Source: Burhinus oedicnemus
Lineage: Eukaryota; Chordata; Aves; Charadriiformes; Burhinidae
Direction: 5' to 3'
Assembly: GCA_008921705.1 (NCBI GenBank)
Contig: VFFE01007215.1
Span: forward strand, 134,697 to 198,696
Length of the DNA: 64,000 nucleotides
Shown: positions 1 through 14,200 of the stretch, in pieces
Layout of the letters: each line of letters begins with the position of its first letter
Position numbering within the stretch: the stretch's first letter is position 1
Notes under the pieces: model-generated
What the model saw: the letters and a program-made list of their open reading frames with translations, nothing else
What the model was told of the DNA's origin: nothing
Databases searched by the model: none
Program-made: the position numbers and the translations under genes

Positions 1-3000
1 GGGTTGCTCTAATGCATGTTGCCTCTGTGGCCAATGCTGGCAGAGAATCAGAGAGTCGTAACCAGATCTTCCTGATTACTCACTTTCTCTCCTGCACTGA
101 TCAGCTCATGGCCATAGCAATGATTTGCCTCTGTGGGCTCAAGAGTTTCTTTCCAGACAGTTGTAGCAATGTTCAGTATAACGGGTGCAAAATTAGAGAT
201 CAGAAGTGGAGCTGGGTAGGAAAAAGTTTTTTTCATCTTTCAAAAAGCATACAGAGAAAAAGGCCCTTTTCTACCCCAAGAAAAATCCAGAAACTATTTT
301 AAATTGTTCATGGACAGTAAGAGAACAGAGAGTGTAGACTAGACCAGGAATTAGGGCACTAATGAAAGATATAGAAACTCAGTTTTGCCTGTTTCTGACC
401 AGGAACATGAATTAGATCTTTTATGCACCCTGTCAAATGCTTAGACTGTTCTGAAGTCAGGTGTTCTCTCTTTCTTTATCCATACTTGGAATACCATTGA
501 ACAGGTGAGAATCTTTCTTTCTTCGACTAAAAAAATAGTTCAAATTGTGATGTTTCTGCTGAAAACTTAGATTTAACTAAAGCAGCATGTTTCAATGCGT
601 TCACATAAAATTGTCTTGTAAAAAAAAATAAAAAATCCTTACTAGCTCTAATTTGAAGATCTGGATTCTTTTCTAAGGTCTAATTTATCCCATGACTCCT
701 GCCAAGTGGATTTTACTTCAGCTGTACAAAAGAGTGTACAGACACTGACTGAGATGTTAGTTATTTTTCATTATTGTGCACTGAGTGCTGAAGCAATCGG
801 GTTTATCCTTTGAATTAAGAAAGTACACAATCTACTGCTGTTTGCAGCACTGGAAGAAGATGAGGAACAAAATTCAGAAGTTTCCACTTGTGGTTTAGAT
901 AACTGTGATACATACTGAGAGGAGAGATTGCTAATCTCAACTTTTTCCTTTCTTTCACTGATTCCCCCTGTCCAGGTGACTCAGCTCCTTCCTGCCTTCC
1001 CTGCCACTTTCCAGTGTGTTGGTGGAGATGATTGGGCTTAGTTTGTTTCTGCTTCAGACATCAATATGTCTTTTGGTCCCTGTTTCTGTGCAGCAAGAGC
1101 TTGGCCCGTCCAGTCCAGTAATTTTTATCTGCTTTAAAATCCCATTGCTCTTTTATGTCTATGTATAGCACACATTTTAGAGCATACACAAGCCTTAGGA
1201 ATGGAGGAAAAGAAGCATTTTGTACCCCAGAGTCTATATAGTCTCACAGCATAGTAAGCATCACAATCTACTTTAAAGGGTCAGTAAGTCAGTCAGTGAG
1301 TGAACTGAGCTGGAGAATTTGTGTGTCCATCATCAAAGCAACCAGGCACATCCTGAAGAAGAGCTGTGGTAAGAATGGACCAGCTTTTCTCTTCTGTAGT
1401 TCTCCAAAGGAAAGTATTAGGTATTAGTCTCCTTCCCCACGTATGCAGGAGTACTTGCTGCGCTGTTCAACCCAAGACTGAAAAATTAATATGACATATT
1501 CATGCACCAGCTACTTTTGTTTTTATAACACATTCACAACCTAGCCTAAGGCTCTGTACTTCTGAATCCTCAGTGGGCATTGCAACAGTAGATTCACACG
1601 TCCATCAGAAATCTAGCAAATTTTATTGGGAGTCCTTTTTAGCAGATCATGATTCAGGCTCAAATTTAATGCAAGAGGTTTTTTTTGGACATTTAAAAGC
1701 TGGATAAATAGTGAAAGGAATAGTGCAAAGAGTTATAGATGATAATATCACAAACCAATAAATGAGAAATAGATACTTTAAACTGGAATTTTGTCCTAAA
1801 TAGAGCTGTGTAGAAAAATTTATGCGGAGTGAAAAACCAGAACAAATTCTGGTTTCCTGCAGAAATTTTATACTGTGTTTCATGCATCTGAGAAACATCT
1901 GTATGGTTGATTGCTTCATGAGAGGGAAATTGTGCTGTGTGTGAAGCAAAGTGAGCTTAGAAGCTTTCATTTGGTCATTCTGAAAACACTTGCTACATTA
2001 AAACTATAGAGTCACATCAAGACATTTTAGCACCATGTACTTCGGTGAAGTCTTAGGTGAGTCTTAGGTTAAGTCTGGTTGTCAAAATCCAAATTTTTAT
2101 TTTGCAAGCTGAAAATTTAATTGAATTTAATTGTCTACATTTCCAGAACTACCCCAGTCCTGGCAGTCAGTTTGCCTAACTCCTAACTCACATCTGTGCC
2201 TGTTTGGGGAAGAGTTAAAATGACGGCATCTATATTATTAAATTAGACTGTGTTGGGAATGTTCCTGAGTCATCTAACTGTTTAACTGTTAGAAGGGTTC
2301 CTAGTATACTTTTGATCTGGACCAGCTAGCACTATCCCAAACAATTGCTGAGTACAGTAAAGATTTCCAGAGGCCAAATGTCATTCAGAGATCACAGGCA
2401 ATTTGGCTGCCGCCAGCATGTTTTGGAAGATGAGAATTTTGGAGTATGGATGTAGGCTGCTCCATGCCAGTTGGACTCAGTGACAGAAAACAGTCCCACG
2501 CTCATTTGATTTAGTAGTATAGATGTAGCCAACGTGTTTTCTATTTGTCTCCCAGAGAGGCTTAGTTTAGCAGGTGTTGCTGAGAAAACTGAACACTTCC
2601 CAAAGTCGGGATCTTCAGAAAATGAAGTTATTGTTGACACTTTATGTCCACAATGTTCCATGTTCCCCTCTCCCACAAAAATAGTTCCCCCTAGGTTATC
2701 CTGGTGTAAAATACTCAGTTGCCTACTGACTGAGCTCCTACAGGAATACCAATCTGCATGACCAAAATGTTATGACACAGGACAACCCTCAAACCAGCTT
2801 TTAGGGGAAGAACTTGGGATGCTGAAGCTGAGACAGTCTTCATCAATTTTCCTTTTGGAGTAGCATCCCAGCACAGAGAATTTGTTCTGTCTAAAAGAGA
2901 ACATAAAGGCACATAGGCAGAAGTCTGACATGTAGCCTAGCAAAGAAAAATATCATTTTGTGGCAGGAAGACTGGGGTTCCAGGCCTTGCTTGCAACGGC

Positions 3001-6000
3001 ATTCCTCTATTTTTGCAACCATTGGGATGTAGGACAGACACGCAGATCTCCGTCCCCCTAATACAAACCTTGAACATGTGGGAGTTTCTCTTACCTTCAG
3101 TAACTTTGTAGCTCTGGTTATGAATTAGAAGTGAAGCTGTGTCCATCTCTATTTCGCTGAAGAAAAGGCTTCTTCATGGAAGTAAGAGGAGAGCGGTATG
3201 AGGTCAAATGTCCAAAATCTCCTAGCCATAGCAGTCACTACAGTGTTTTCAGGGTAGAGCTGTTTTACTTTGTGTTATTTGCAACGAGGATACTGTCTTT
3301 TGAAGATCTGATGTCACTTGTAAATAGTTTACTTCAGCAATATTTTTCCAATAAATATGGCTAGGAGTTCAACACTTGACCCCTGCTTTTGCAACTCAGT
3401 TTAGTCAGAGCCGCCTTTGTTTTCTTTTTCCATGTTTGTCTAAGGTAGATGCTCAATGTCTGTACCCAAAGTTGTAACTAAGTACTGCTGCTTAATAAAG
3501 ACAGGGTGAAAGTCACAGACATCTTTTTCAAATTTATTTTTTTTATGATATTTTAAAAAGATTTTTCACCTTTTAAAAGAGGACTTCAAAAGAAGATTTT
3601 AAGATTCCATCTTTTTAATCTTAATACCTAAATTAGGACTTCACATGACTTGACTGTGTTTTCATGTGCAATCAAGAATTTGCTATTTGCATGTGTCTTT
3701 ATTGAACAAATTTGTCCTGAGACCACACATCCTTTTTTTGGAGTGATTCAAAGCACCTGATATGTTGAAAATTCAAACTGTAGATGCTCATGGCAGTTCA
3801 AGTGCATGGTTTAACATACCCAAACCATTCACATTGGAATACTTTATGTATAATTTTAATGTTATCTGGTTTAACGGGATGTTGGTTTGTCCCATATGGC
3901 TAAAGCCCGGAGAGAATGCAGCTTGCATTATGTGTTATTCTTTCCAGTACACTTTTAACTCATACAGCTTGGTTGCAAACAAAACCCACAACCTAATTAG
4001 TACAGAAAAATGAGACTAATTTGAAACTGTGTTTCTTTAAATAAAATTTGCCATGCCAGCTGTACATCATGTCACACTCTTCACAACACGATAGCCTAAC
4101 ATGTACTATCCATGTCTTTGAGTTTGACCCAGATCAAGCTGGTTGCTTAGCTGTGGCTGCAGGGCCCCAGGGATGGCCCCAGGGATGGGCCAAACCAGAC
4201 AATAAACATGCATCTCCTGCTCCTTGGTTGCTTGAATGACTTTGTATCGTTGGGCCTTGGGTTTGAGAAGGAAAACAAATTCTGAAATAGCATCTCCTGG
4301 ATTTCTTCACCCAGCTCTGACTGCAAATAGTAATAAATTTATGTATTTACTGTATCACTGAGGCCCACTTTAATAAGTGTTTACTCTGTGTTTCCAAGAA
4401 AAAAAGTTCTACAAGTGGTTACTATGACAACCACTGGCTCTGAAAAAGCATTTAGCTTTCTAACCTTTTGATTCTCATTTTAAATCATCATCCCAGATTT
4501 TGTTCTAATCTTAATTTAACTTTGTGTGTCACAGTCATAGGCTGGGAGACAATTTCTCTACTGAGAGAAATGCTTCAGTTTAAAATGCAGTACTTTGTAC
4601 ATCTGTGGTTGCAGTTGTATTGCAGGTGGTGACAGGTGTGTTACAATCTCTGGGTACGCAGTTTGTACCTTCCTCTGGTCAGATGGGATGCAGAGGATGT
4701 GATAGTTATTGGGATTAAAAAGAAACAGAATCGAATATCTCTAGCAGACACCTATTGAGTATTTTTTCTCCTGATTGTAGACTGTAGAACATTTGAAAAT
4801 TCTCTCTACCATAGATTGAATTTCTTTGGATTTCAGTTCTGTGCTAACTTGCAATGTTTTACAGATGTGACTCACAAGCACTAGCCCACTAGCCCTGAAA
4901 CAAAATACAGTCAGGAAACCTGGTGGTGGGCAAATATATTGCTGTTTTTAAAGGCATACATGGATTCCTTATTTAGTTCTTACACCAGAGCCCCAGTTTA
5001 GGGCTAAGTGGTTTTATCCTTGCTGGTGACCAGTAGCTGTAGTCGTGGCTGTGTCCTTACTACAGGTCAACAGTTGAAGTACTGCTTAGTGACCCAAGCT
5101 CCCTCTGTTGTCTGTTCTCCTCGTGGAGAGATGCCTTGGGTCCACACCCTCTCATCAGTGGATGACCTGGACCCCTCTTACTGCTCTGTGGACCTATTTT
5201 ACTGCTGACTAGATCAAAGTCACTGTTGAGATACTACTTCTGACTGAGAGGCAGATTATTCCTCTGAAGAGGTGCACTTCCCTTGCTGCACCCATTTACC
5301 CATGCTTTCTTGGATGTCTTTACTATCTTGTCCTGTCTGTTTTCATCCTACAGCTAAAGTCTTAGCAACCAGGCACCAAGGAGACAGCATAAGAGGTTTT
5401 TTTCTCTCCCTTGCTATCTGTGCGCTGAGTAACCAGAGAAAACCAAACCCGTGGCTCTCCAAAGCAGTTTCTCTGAAATCACTGGTGCTGCCTGAATGAA
5501 GATCTATAGGACATGCCCCAAGTATGTTTAAAAAGTCAGTCTCCTCTCCTCTCCATCCTTTACAAGATCTTATCAAAAGCTTTTCCCAGCAGATTCCCTG
5601 TCCAGTGAGGGAGCTTCATACTCCCAGCGATCCTTCTAGAGCCAGCTCTCTTACCATATGAAAGACTACTCTGAAGCCATTGCCAAACAAAGATCTGCAA
5701 TCAGACCTTTATCAAGTGTCCTTCACTGACAGCTTCTTCTTGAATCCAGCAGGCATGGACCCAAGCCCTTCCACAACCAAGGACTTCCCCAAAGGGAATC
5801 TAGGGCAGCAGCAATAAGAAAGCAAGGTGAAATTCAGGCAGTCACCTAAGTAGGTGAGGGCTCTTCTCATTGCTCTAGAACACATCCTCATAAGTATTTG
5901 TGTATGTATTCACTCAAAAACTAACAACAGCCTCTGCTGAGCTTTGTTTTTCACACTGAAAACGTATCAGCATCACAGCTACTAAAACTAAAATGCTTAG

Positions 6001-6201
6001 GTAAAAACCAAATGTGATTTTTATTAACAGTATTTTCATAATCAAGCGTAATAAACTTAAAGTGATACTGTCAACAACATATCTGTGGTAGAAAAATAGA
6101 CCAGTTTTAACTCTGCAAGTCACAGCAATATATGGGTCAATGTTTCAATAAAAATGACTTATTGAAGGTCTGTCTGGTGTAGGTTGATGATTTTCACGTT
6201 T
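1..6201. other. Noncoding stretch, no gene supported
   Basis: No recognisable protein, RNA gene or mobile element. All open frames are short (about 107 codons or fewer), overlap on both strands and show no known domain. Small local repeats are present: an 11-bp direct duplication (agtcttaggtg/agtcttaggtt) at 2049-2070 and a 12-bp tandem pair at 4163-4186. Base composition is AT-leaning, as expected for avian intergenic or intronic DNA. Confidence 0.6.
4163..4186 (+). repeat. 12-bp tandem duplication, GC-rich
   Basis: The unit ggccccagggat occurs twice back to back, followed by a partial third unit (gggcc). It is a short GC-rich patch in an AT-rich surrounding. It is probably a replication-slippage product; no function is implied. 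Confidence 0.8.
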
Positions 6202-6275
6202 TCATAGAATCATAGAATCATTTTATTTGGAAGAGACCTTTAAGATCATCAAGTCCAACTGTTTTTTTGGGACTA
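6202..6275 (-). mobile_element. CR1 LINE, 3'-terminal stub
   Basis: The plus strand begins with tcatagaatcatagaatca, the reverse complement of the CR1 3' octamer tail, followed by a degenerate form of the conserved CR1 3' UTR (ttggaagagacctttaag, atcatcaagtccaac). The element therefore runs on the minus strand with its 3' end at the left. Only about 75 bp remain, so it is severely 5'-truncated, which is typical of CR1 target-primed insertion. It carries no coding sequence. Confidence 0.9.
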
Positions 6276-6412
6276 TGACCCCCTCAAAAAAGAAAGAGTG
6301 TAAAAGACAAAACGTATCAAGGAAAAAATTGTCATTGCTTTCACAGATATCTTGTCCAAAAAAGTGACCAATATTACAGCATACTTGGGCCAAAATATAG
6401 TGTGTACACAAA

Positions 6413-6485
6413 TGTGTGTGTATATATATATATATAATATGATGTGTGTGTCTCTCTCTCTATATATATATAATGCTATATATAC
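6413..6485. repeat. Compound microsatellite (TG)n(TA)n(TG)n(TC)n(TA)n
   Basis: Successive runs of TG, TA, TG, TC and TA dinucleotides over about 73 bp. The minus-strand open frame crossing it (6273-6488) is low-complexity and not a gene. It is likely to be length-polymorphic. Confidence 0.95.
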
Positions 6486-6727
6486 CATAATTTTAAGTCA
6501 TTAATAAAATTCCTGGGGACCAGCACCCTCACCTGCACCTGCCTCACGTTTTGCTGTGAGGCTCTGTCCCTGCGTCCCTCACCATGTCTGCCTGGCGGGC
6601 GCCGTAGTCCTCTGGCCCGGACGAGTGGGACTCTCCACCGCGGCTGTCTGGGGAGCTTGGGACCCAGCCATGCTTGCCAGTCACAGTCATGCCAGGTCCC
6701 TCAGCCCCTGTGCCTTGGAGACTTTCT

Positions 6728-8268
6728 TAATCACAGAGTCACAGGGGTTGGAAGGGACCTCTGGAGATCATCTAGTCTGACCCCCCTGCCAGAGCAGGTT
6801 CACCTACAGCAGGTTGCACAGGATGGCATCCAGGCGGGTTTTGAATGTCTCCAGAGTCGGAGACTCCACCACCTCTCTGGGCAGCCTGGTCCAGTGCTTT
6901 GCCACCCTCTAAGGAAAGAAGTTCCTCCTCATGTTTAAATGGAACTTCCTACATTCAAGTTTGTGCCCATTACCTCTTGTCCTATCACTGGGCACCACTG
7001 CAAAAAGACTGGCACCATCCTCTTAGCACCCTCCCTTTAAGTATTTATAAGCATTCATGAGATCACCCCTCAGCCTCCTCTTCTCCAGACTAAAAAGACC
7101 CAAGTCCCTCAGCCTTTCCTCATAAGAAAGATGTTCCAGCCCCCTAATCATCTTTGTAGCCCTCTGCTGTACCCTCTCCAGCAGTTCCCTGGCCTTCTTG
7201 AACTGGGGAACCCACAACTGGACACAGTACTCCAGGTGTGGCCTCACCAGCGCAGAGTAGAGGGAGAGGACAACCTCCCTCGACCTGCTTGCCACACTCT
7301 TCTCAATGGACCCCAGGATGCCATTGGCCTTCTTGGCCACAAGGGCACATTGCTGGCTCATGGTCATCCTGTCATCCACCAGGACTCCCAGGTCCCTTTC
7401 CACAGAGCTGCTTTCCAGCAGGTCAGTCTCTAACCTGTACTGGTGCATGGGGTTATTCCTCCCCAGGTGCAGTACCTTACACTTGCCCTTGTTGAACTTC
7501 ATGAGGTTTCTCTCTGCCCAACTGTCTAGCCTGTCCAGGTCACACTGAATGGCAGCACAGCCTTGGGTGTGTCAGCCACCCCTCCCAGTTTTGTGTCATC
7601 AGCAAACTTGCTGATGGTACACTCTATCCCTTCATCCAGGTCATTGATGAATATGTTGAACAGGACTGGACCCAGTACTGACCCCTGTGGTACACCGCTT
7701 GTCACAGTCCTCCAACTAGACTCTGTGCCACTAACCACAACCCTCTGAGCTCTACCTGCCAGCCAGTTTTCAATCCACCCCACAGTCCATTCATCCAACC
7801 CACACTTCCTAAGCTTGCCTATGAGGATGCTGTGGGAGACAGTGTCAAAAGCCTTGCTGAAATCAAGGTAGACAACATTCACTGCCTTCCCCTCATCTAT
7901 TTGTCCAGTCACACCATCATAGAAGGCTATCAGATTAGTCAGACATGACTTCCCCTTGGTGAATCCATGTTGGCTACTTCTGATAACTTTCTTTTTCTCC
8001 AGGTGCTTTGAGATGACACCCAGAACGAGCTGTTCCATCATCTTTCCAGGGATGGAGGTGAGGCTGACCAGCCTGTACTTTCCTGAGTCTTCCTTCTTGC
8101 CCTTTTTGAAGACTGGAGTGACAGTGGCTTTCCTCCAGTCTTCAGGCACCTCGCCTGTTCTTCAGGACCTTTCAAAGATGATGGAGAGCGGCCCAGCAAT
8201 GACTTCTGCCAGCTCCCTGAGCATCATGGGTGCATCCCATCAGGACCCAATGAAGTTGCCCAGGCAGT
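6728..8268 (-). mobile_element. CR1 LINE, 5'-truncated, about 1.5 kb
   Basis: This is the largest mobile element in the window. Reading the minus strand, it starts abruptly at about 8268 inside ORF2 upstream of the palm motifs, continues through the reverse-transcriptase domain and C-terminal region, and ends in a 3' UTR containing the CR1 signature gatctccagaggtccc and a decayed octamer tail (gtgactctgtg) near 6728. A full CR1 is about 4.5 kb, so the 5' UTR, ORF1 and the endonuclease half of ORF2 are missing. The tail is less regular than those at 55.8 and 62.5 kb, suggesting an older insertion. Subfamily cannot be assigned without alignment. Confidence 0.93.
6786..8268 (-). pseudogene. CR1 ORF2 reverse transcriptase relic
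   Basis: This is the RNA-directed DNA polymerase that copies CR1 RNA at the target site. Two long open segments remain: 7526-8149 and 7023-7502. The first carries the palm motifs in order: [12 protein letters not shown] (about residues 93-104 of that segment), [10 protein letters not shown] (152-161) and FADDT (182-186, both catalytic Asp present). The second carries [26 protein letters not shown] and the [12 protein letters not shown] block. Breaks seen by comparison with the family pattern: an in-frame TGA just upstream of the GEVPEDW block near 8155-8160, a one-base loss near 8229, a one-base loss near 7561 separating the two segments, a stop after YLKGGC at about 7023, and another stop near 6910. 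The segment beginning at 8149 starts with a GTG that is an internal codon, not a true start. The protein is not functional. Confidence 0.92.
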
Positions 8269-11200
8269 AACAACGTGTTTTAAAATACATGGATAATAGA
8301 ATTAAAGCCATCATAGACGAAAGTGACTGGCTGGATTTATATGTCAGAAGCTAAGTCAGTTATATTCTCAGTCTACAGGGGGAAAAAAAAAGAAAGCAAG
8401 AAAGCATAGCTTGCCACCTTTGGAAATAATTTGCTCTCCATGCTCCCTGGTCACCCTGCCAGTGAGGCAGCCAACTCTGCCGACAGCATTTACACCCTGG
8501 CCATGTCCAGAGGTGTCTGCTCAACCCAACACAGATTTCACCTGCCCTACTTTTTTTAAAACAGTCCTCCAGACACATATATGCATAATACCGCACAGAC
8601 TCACTGTTTCCTCTGGAAAGTGAACTTCTGATGCAAAGACCATCTAATAGTAATGGGCAGCTGCTTTTTGAAGGCTTAGGGACCAAGTCTGGACACCAGC
8701 TTTTTTGCACAGTGCATTTTTGTTTGTGTTACCCCATTTAGGTTAAGATTTGGGGTTTTTTTAATCATGCAAACAATTTTTCATTTGCTAGCAAAAAGCC
8801 AATTATGATCAGACGTCCACAATTCCCCCATCACAACCTAATTAAAATCTTAAGTTATAGATAAATAAATGGGCTCAGTGCCCTGATCTTTCCTTTCCTC
8901 TCCCTCTGCACAACGACTAGGCAACACCCAGCACAAGGGTGGTGGTTGTTCGGTCCCTCAGGGGTTACGTTTCCCACAGAACACATGATAGCGTGGCGAC
9001 GTGGGCAGTGGTGGACGTGGGTGTGGTGGTGGGCCATAGTGCTTTCTGAGCAAAATTGTTTAGACCTGAGCTGTTGCTCTAAAGTAAACCTCAGCGAAAT
9101 ACAGCAGTTATCCATACATCTGCATTTGTCAGGACTTACCACATAGGTAAATACTCAGGGTGGGTTGGTTAAAAAATTTTCTTGGAAACAAAATATCAGG
9201 ATAAAGTAAAAGTAACTTTTGATGTTTCTTCTTTTTCCCAACAAAAGTAATTTAAGGAAATTAATTGTGATTGCAAGTCCTCACCTTTTCTACTTCATAG
9301 TTAACTTCACTGGTGAAGGCTGGGGGAATTAAGAGTTAGTGGAATTCATCTCAAAGGATACGCCAGGCATTTCTAGGGACATTAAACAATTTTAGCTCTT
9401 GGGAAAGATGCTACTAAATGAAAGAAAAACAGGTTCAGACAGAGAAAAGAAAAATTTGCATCTCCTTATAGCATCACCTCAGCCCTTTTCTGCATCAGGT
9501 TGGAGATGCCACCAGTACCTCAGTTGCGAGTTGGTTCAGTCTGACTCTGTAAAAGTTGTTAAAATGACCTACAAAAGCAGACATGACTGTCTTTTGCACT
9601 GAGGCACTTACATGAGTTGGTAGAAAGCTATTTGATATTAATACATTTGACACCACTGATTTAAGCTAACTATGCTCTTTTTTATATATATGTATGTATG
9701 CATACGGCAAATAATAAAAAACTGATACCATATGCCCAGTCCCTAAAATTGTCTATTTGGGGAATGCAGTTTATTTTGTGAATTAGTGGATGTTATCAAC
9801 ATTTATTGCATTTTTTTAGATAAAAACATTAAATTTTTAAGTGTTAATACATCTAGCTTAGAAGGAAAGAAAAGATTGGTACTTAAATACCCTTTTTAAA
9901 TTATGTTCCCCAAAGGAAAATGAATTAAGGATCCTGGAAAATGTTTCAGTCCCTTTCTTGTACCATAATCTAATCCTGAAGAACGGTCTTTGATTCCCTT
10001 CTATAATACTTTGGGTTTTTTCCCTCTTGTTATTTTATTTTACTTATTCCCACAGCCAGCTTCAAATGACCTCAAGAACACAGGGCAGCTAAAAGATTGC
10101 TTAAACTTTGTAATACTTTTAATCCTTACTTGTTATAATTTGATTACTGAGACAGATTTTCTCTCTGGGCCTCATATTAAATCACTTTCAAGTTGAAACA
10201 AACCAGAAATCCTTTCAACTTAACAGAGCTTGTATTCAATATGAGCTAGTCAGATGTAGCACAGAGACTGTAGGATGTTGCATAACATGCTTCCTGGATT
10301 TTAAATACAAGGAAAGCAAACTTCAATCCATGTTACATATGAATTTACCTTCATAGAGTTATCTATTTTTCAAGAGCAGACATGCGTAAGTATAGTTTTT
10401 CAAGTGAATGTATGTGCATGTGTATAAATGTGTACGTGTGTACACAGGCTGATACAGATTTCTATGCAATATATATAACTTTGCTGATAATACAATCTTT
10501 GGAATTGAAAGACCTTCTTTACTGGAACAAGAATGAGTCCCTAATAAGCTTTTATTTCATGAAACTCATTCCTTACCTCATCAGCTATAACAAAAAATAT
10601 TACTTTTTTCCAGGACAGCTGTTCAGTTAACTTCATAGTATCATTTAGAAGTGATAAATTTCTAATTTACTTGGGAAAAATATGGTAAAACAGGAAGACT
10701 TGGAATTCAGCAGTATATCGGAAATTGTCTAGTGGAACTGTGGCTACTTCACAGTGGAAAGTTGATGGTTTTGACATCAAGTTTCATTCTGAAGCTTTTG
10801 TATGAAAATGTTTCTGAGAATGTGGGTTTTGCCTACTCAGCCTCCCTGGCTGACCAGGACAACGTGCAAGCACGCTTTACCTACCTTTGTGTTGCTCAGA
10901 GGCAGCGGGTTTGCAAGGTTCAGGTCAAAGGCAGATCTTAATCAAAATTGCATTCTGCTAAGGAAAAGCTGAGGAAAAGAGGTACCCAGGAAGGGGAGAA
11001 TTCAATGAAAAATGAAGGTGGCTCATTTGCTGGAGCAGTCCCTGGGGACGGGGAATGTCAGGAGTTGAAACTTCCAGCAATAGCCTGTAGGTAAATCAGT
11101 TTTAAGGAGATTAATAAGGTACTCAGTTAAAAATCACCTGAAGAGAAACTTTAATTGAGTGCTCCTGTCCCTCAGCACAGCTTGCCTTGTTCCCTTCTGA

Positions 11201-14200
11201 CCTCCTCTGCCACCATCCCTTCCTTCCGCACAGGCTCTGGATGCAGGAGAGGACCTGGAGCCTAGGCTTTTGGTGCTGATGACCACGGAGGCTCAGATTA
11301 TTGTCTCACCTATTGAAAGTCTAGTTTAAAAGAATTAATAAAGCTGTAGTGAGAACCTTAAATTTCCAATAAACTGTCTGGAGGGTGAACATCTCCCCCT
11401 GATGTGGAGGGCAGTAATACTGAAGGCTCGTGCTGCAGTGAAGATTGCAGAAGGGCAGTGCTGAAGCATTAACGGCAGCGTGCTCTCCCAGTCAGCTCTG
11501 ACCTCATGCTGCAGCTGGTGGGGCTCGTTCTGCCTCTGAAGACCAGCATTGTATCACAGCAGAGATCTATTCGGGCTAAGCCGCTTCCAGAATTGAGGCC
11601 ATATTTGTTAGTGATGTCTACAGCTGCAAGAGAAACACAAATCCCTGCAGCCCTATATGCTCATCTTGGCAGAAGAAAAGCCCTTTCACCTTTAAAATAC
11701 ATTACAAGAAATGGGCTCAGATTAAATCCCTCGATCCAAAACCACTGAACTCTCAGAATGATCGAATCCAGACTCAGTCTTTACTGGTTGGGCCCCTCAC
11801 TGATATCTGTACATCACTCATGAACACACACAGGTGCTCTGTTAAAAATGAGGGAATCTTAGGCCTGTTAACGAATATAGCGTTATACCTTTTAAAGGAT
11901 TTCCATCCACACATGAGTTGCATCAAGACAACAACAAGAAGTCCCTTCTTAAATGTTAGCTATGTGTTTCTTATGTTTCTGTAACTTAAAAACAGCCGAA
12001 CAGATCCCTTTGAAAATCTGAAAGCATAAAAATTGTGTCCAGGCTGGAAAATTTTATGCCAAGTTCCTTCTGCAGTCTAAAATCTAGAAAAAAGGAATTT
12101 TAATTAAAGCAATGACCAGCTATGGGGTTAAATTGTATTGGTAGGTGTTGCTGCCCTATTGAGTTTGAACTAGGAAAACTTAAAGGAATTAATAACTGCA
12201 AACTCTAGGTAATAGACTCAGCAATTTAATTTATGTTTATGGATTCATCCTGCAGTTCCTTCATAGGCAAAGCTACTGTGGAAGTCATTGGATTTTTGCT
12301 GGGTTGAAGGCAGATTACTGGGATAACATTACTGGTTAAGCAGAAATATCTAACTTTCTGAATATTGAAAAATTACTGAAATTTCTTGTTTTTTCAAACC
12401 AAGCTTGCTAATTATTTTACTATTAAATATGAATGTACTTCCGCTGGTTTTGTGAAGCCAGTGTACTTTCACTCAGGATATTAAAATTTAAATAGAGACT
12501 ATTCTTTGTTCATCTTCTGCACATACCAAAGAGCATGACAAGCATTCCCATGCAGGAGCCTTCTCCAGTCCCTTCGCCCACCAATAGCAGGCCCGCAGCT
12601 GGAGTATTGCTGTGGTGCCGGGAAGTGTCTGAGCCAGACCAGGAAGACTGGGAGCTGCAACCAGCAGCAGGACAGCTGTGTTTGTGCGACTGCTGCAGCT
12701 CATCCAGCATGCCAAGTGGGAGCACTGATTACCCTCTCTGTGCTCAGAGCCGTGTCAAACCATAGATGGGCTGCTAGCACCTACCTAGTCCCTTGCCAGT
12801 GCCCTGCACACAGCTGAGAAGGAAAGTCGCTTTGCTCAGAAGTAGCCGGGGTCACTATTGCACAGAGCTGAAATGTATGGTACACATATGCCCATATGTG
12901 CCTACAGCCCAACTAATTCCTACTTTTGAACTTTAAATTCAATCTGCCCATTCTGATGCCTTGTAATTTTAGTAGTCATGAGAGCTGTCACTGCCTTTGC
13001 TAGCATCACTCAAGTTTCTTTACAACTTCAGGGATCTGAGTCAGGGTCTACTCAGAAAAGGGCCACTCAAGTCTCCAGCAGTGATCACACAGTCACTGGA
13101 GGAAAAGCAAGCAGTTTTGATGATACAGTCTTCCTACACGCTGGTGTTGCAACTGAATTAAGTGCCTAAAGACAGCTGGGATGAAACCAGCCTGAGGAAT
13201 GTCCATCCTGGTTATAGCACCTATCATGGTGCTTATTTTCTGGCCATGCCTCTTGGATCAGGCTTTGCACAATATATGCCCTATATCTGGTGTTATCATT
13301 TTTTCCAGTCCAGTGGCTCAGAGTTAGTTCTTACCACACTGAAACCATCTGTTGTACACACTGGAGGATATTCTGGGACTGGGATGTCTAAAGCCTCCCT
13401 CTTACAATTTTGTACGGAACAGGGAACCATTTACATTTGCACTCTCTGGCAGACAGGTAATATGAGCACAACTATACAGGTCATTGGAATCAGTTTTTCA
13501 TTTGAGGGAGAAGTCTGGTCTCCTTCCAATTAATACCTAATTTCATAGAGGTTAAGAGTCATTTCCAAATCTGTGTCTTTCCTCTCCCAAATGTATATCT
13601 TAACTAAGCTATAGAGCTAGCTTCACTTCTTACTCCCTCACCAATTCTATATGAAAGTATTTTCTCCGGTCTTTGAACTGGGTTTGTTGTTCTTTCCTCT
13701 ATGCTCCCCACTGTTTTGCCATCTTTTCTAAAATGGGCACCAGATCATTGTGCATTGCTCTAAAATGTATAGGGCCTGTGCTGTATGAGGGATAAATTCA
13801 TTTCCATAATCCCATAGTCTCTCCCCACAGGGGGACTGGTTCCCTTTTTATACATACAAGGATTGCATTAGCCCTTTTATTGTAGACCGTGTACGAAGTT
13901 AAGGCTCAGCTCTCCACCTGCTGATTCATCAGTTCTTTTCAGGCACTTGTTTCTGGGATACTGTCTTTGCAATTTGTGGGTCTGACTTAAGGCTGTTGTT
14001 TTTAGAAGTTTAAGTTTTTCAGTTATCGTTATCAATATGTACAGCTGTTTTTATTTATGTCTCATGAATTTGTTGACTACCACCTGAAATAATATCAGTT
14101 CCCTGAAACCTCACTAAGAATAACTTGATGCAATTATGATACCCTATTGGCAACTACACTTTGAAATCTCTCAGCTATCTCATTCTTAACACATTTCACA

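Noticed and set aside
7131..7548. Plus-strand frames of 80-100 codons at 7.1-8.3 kb
   Set aside because: They are antisense shadows of the minus-strand CR1 ORF2.
13162..13533. 123-codon plus-strand frame
   Set aside because: Sequence not recognisable, no acceptor/donor pair framing it, and plausible by chance.
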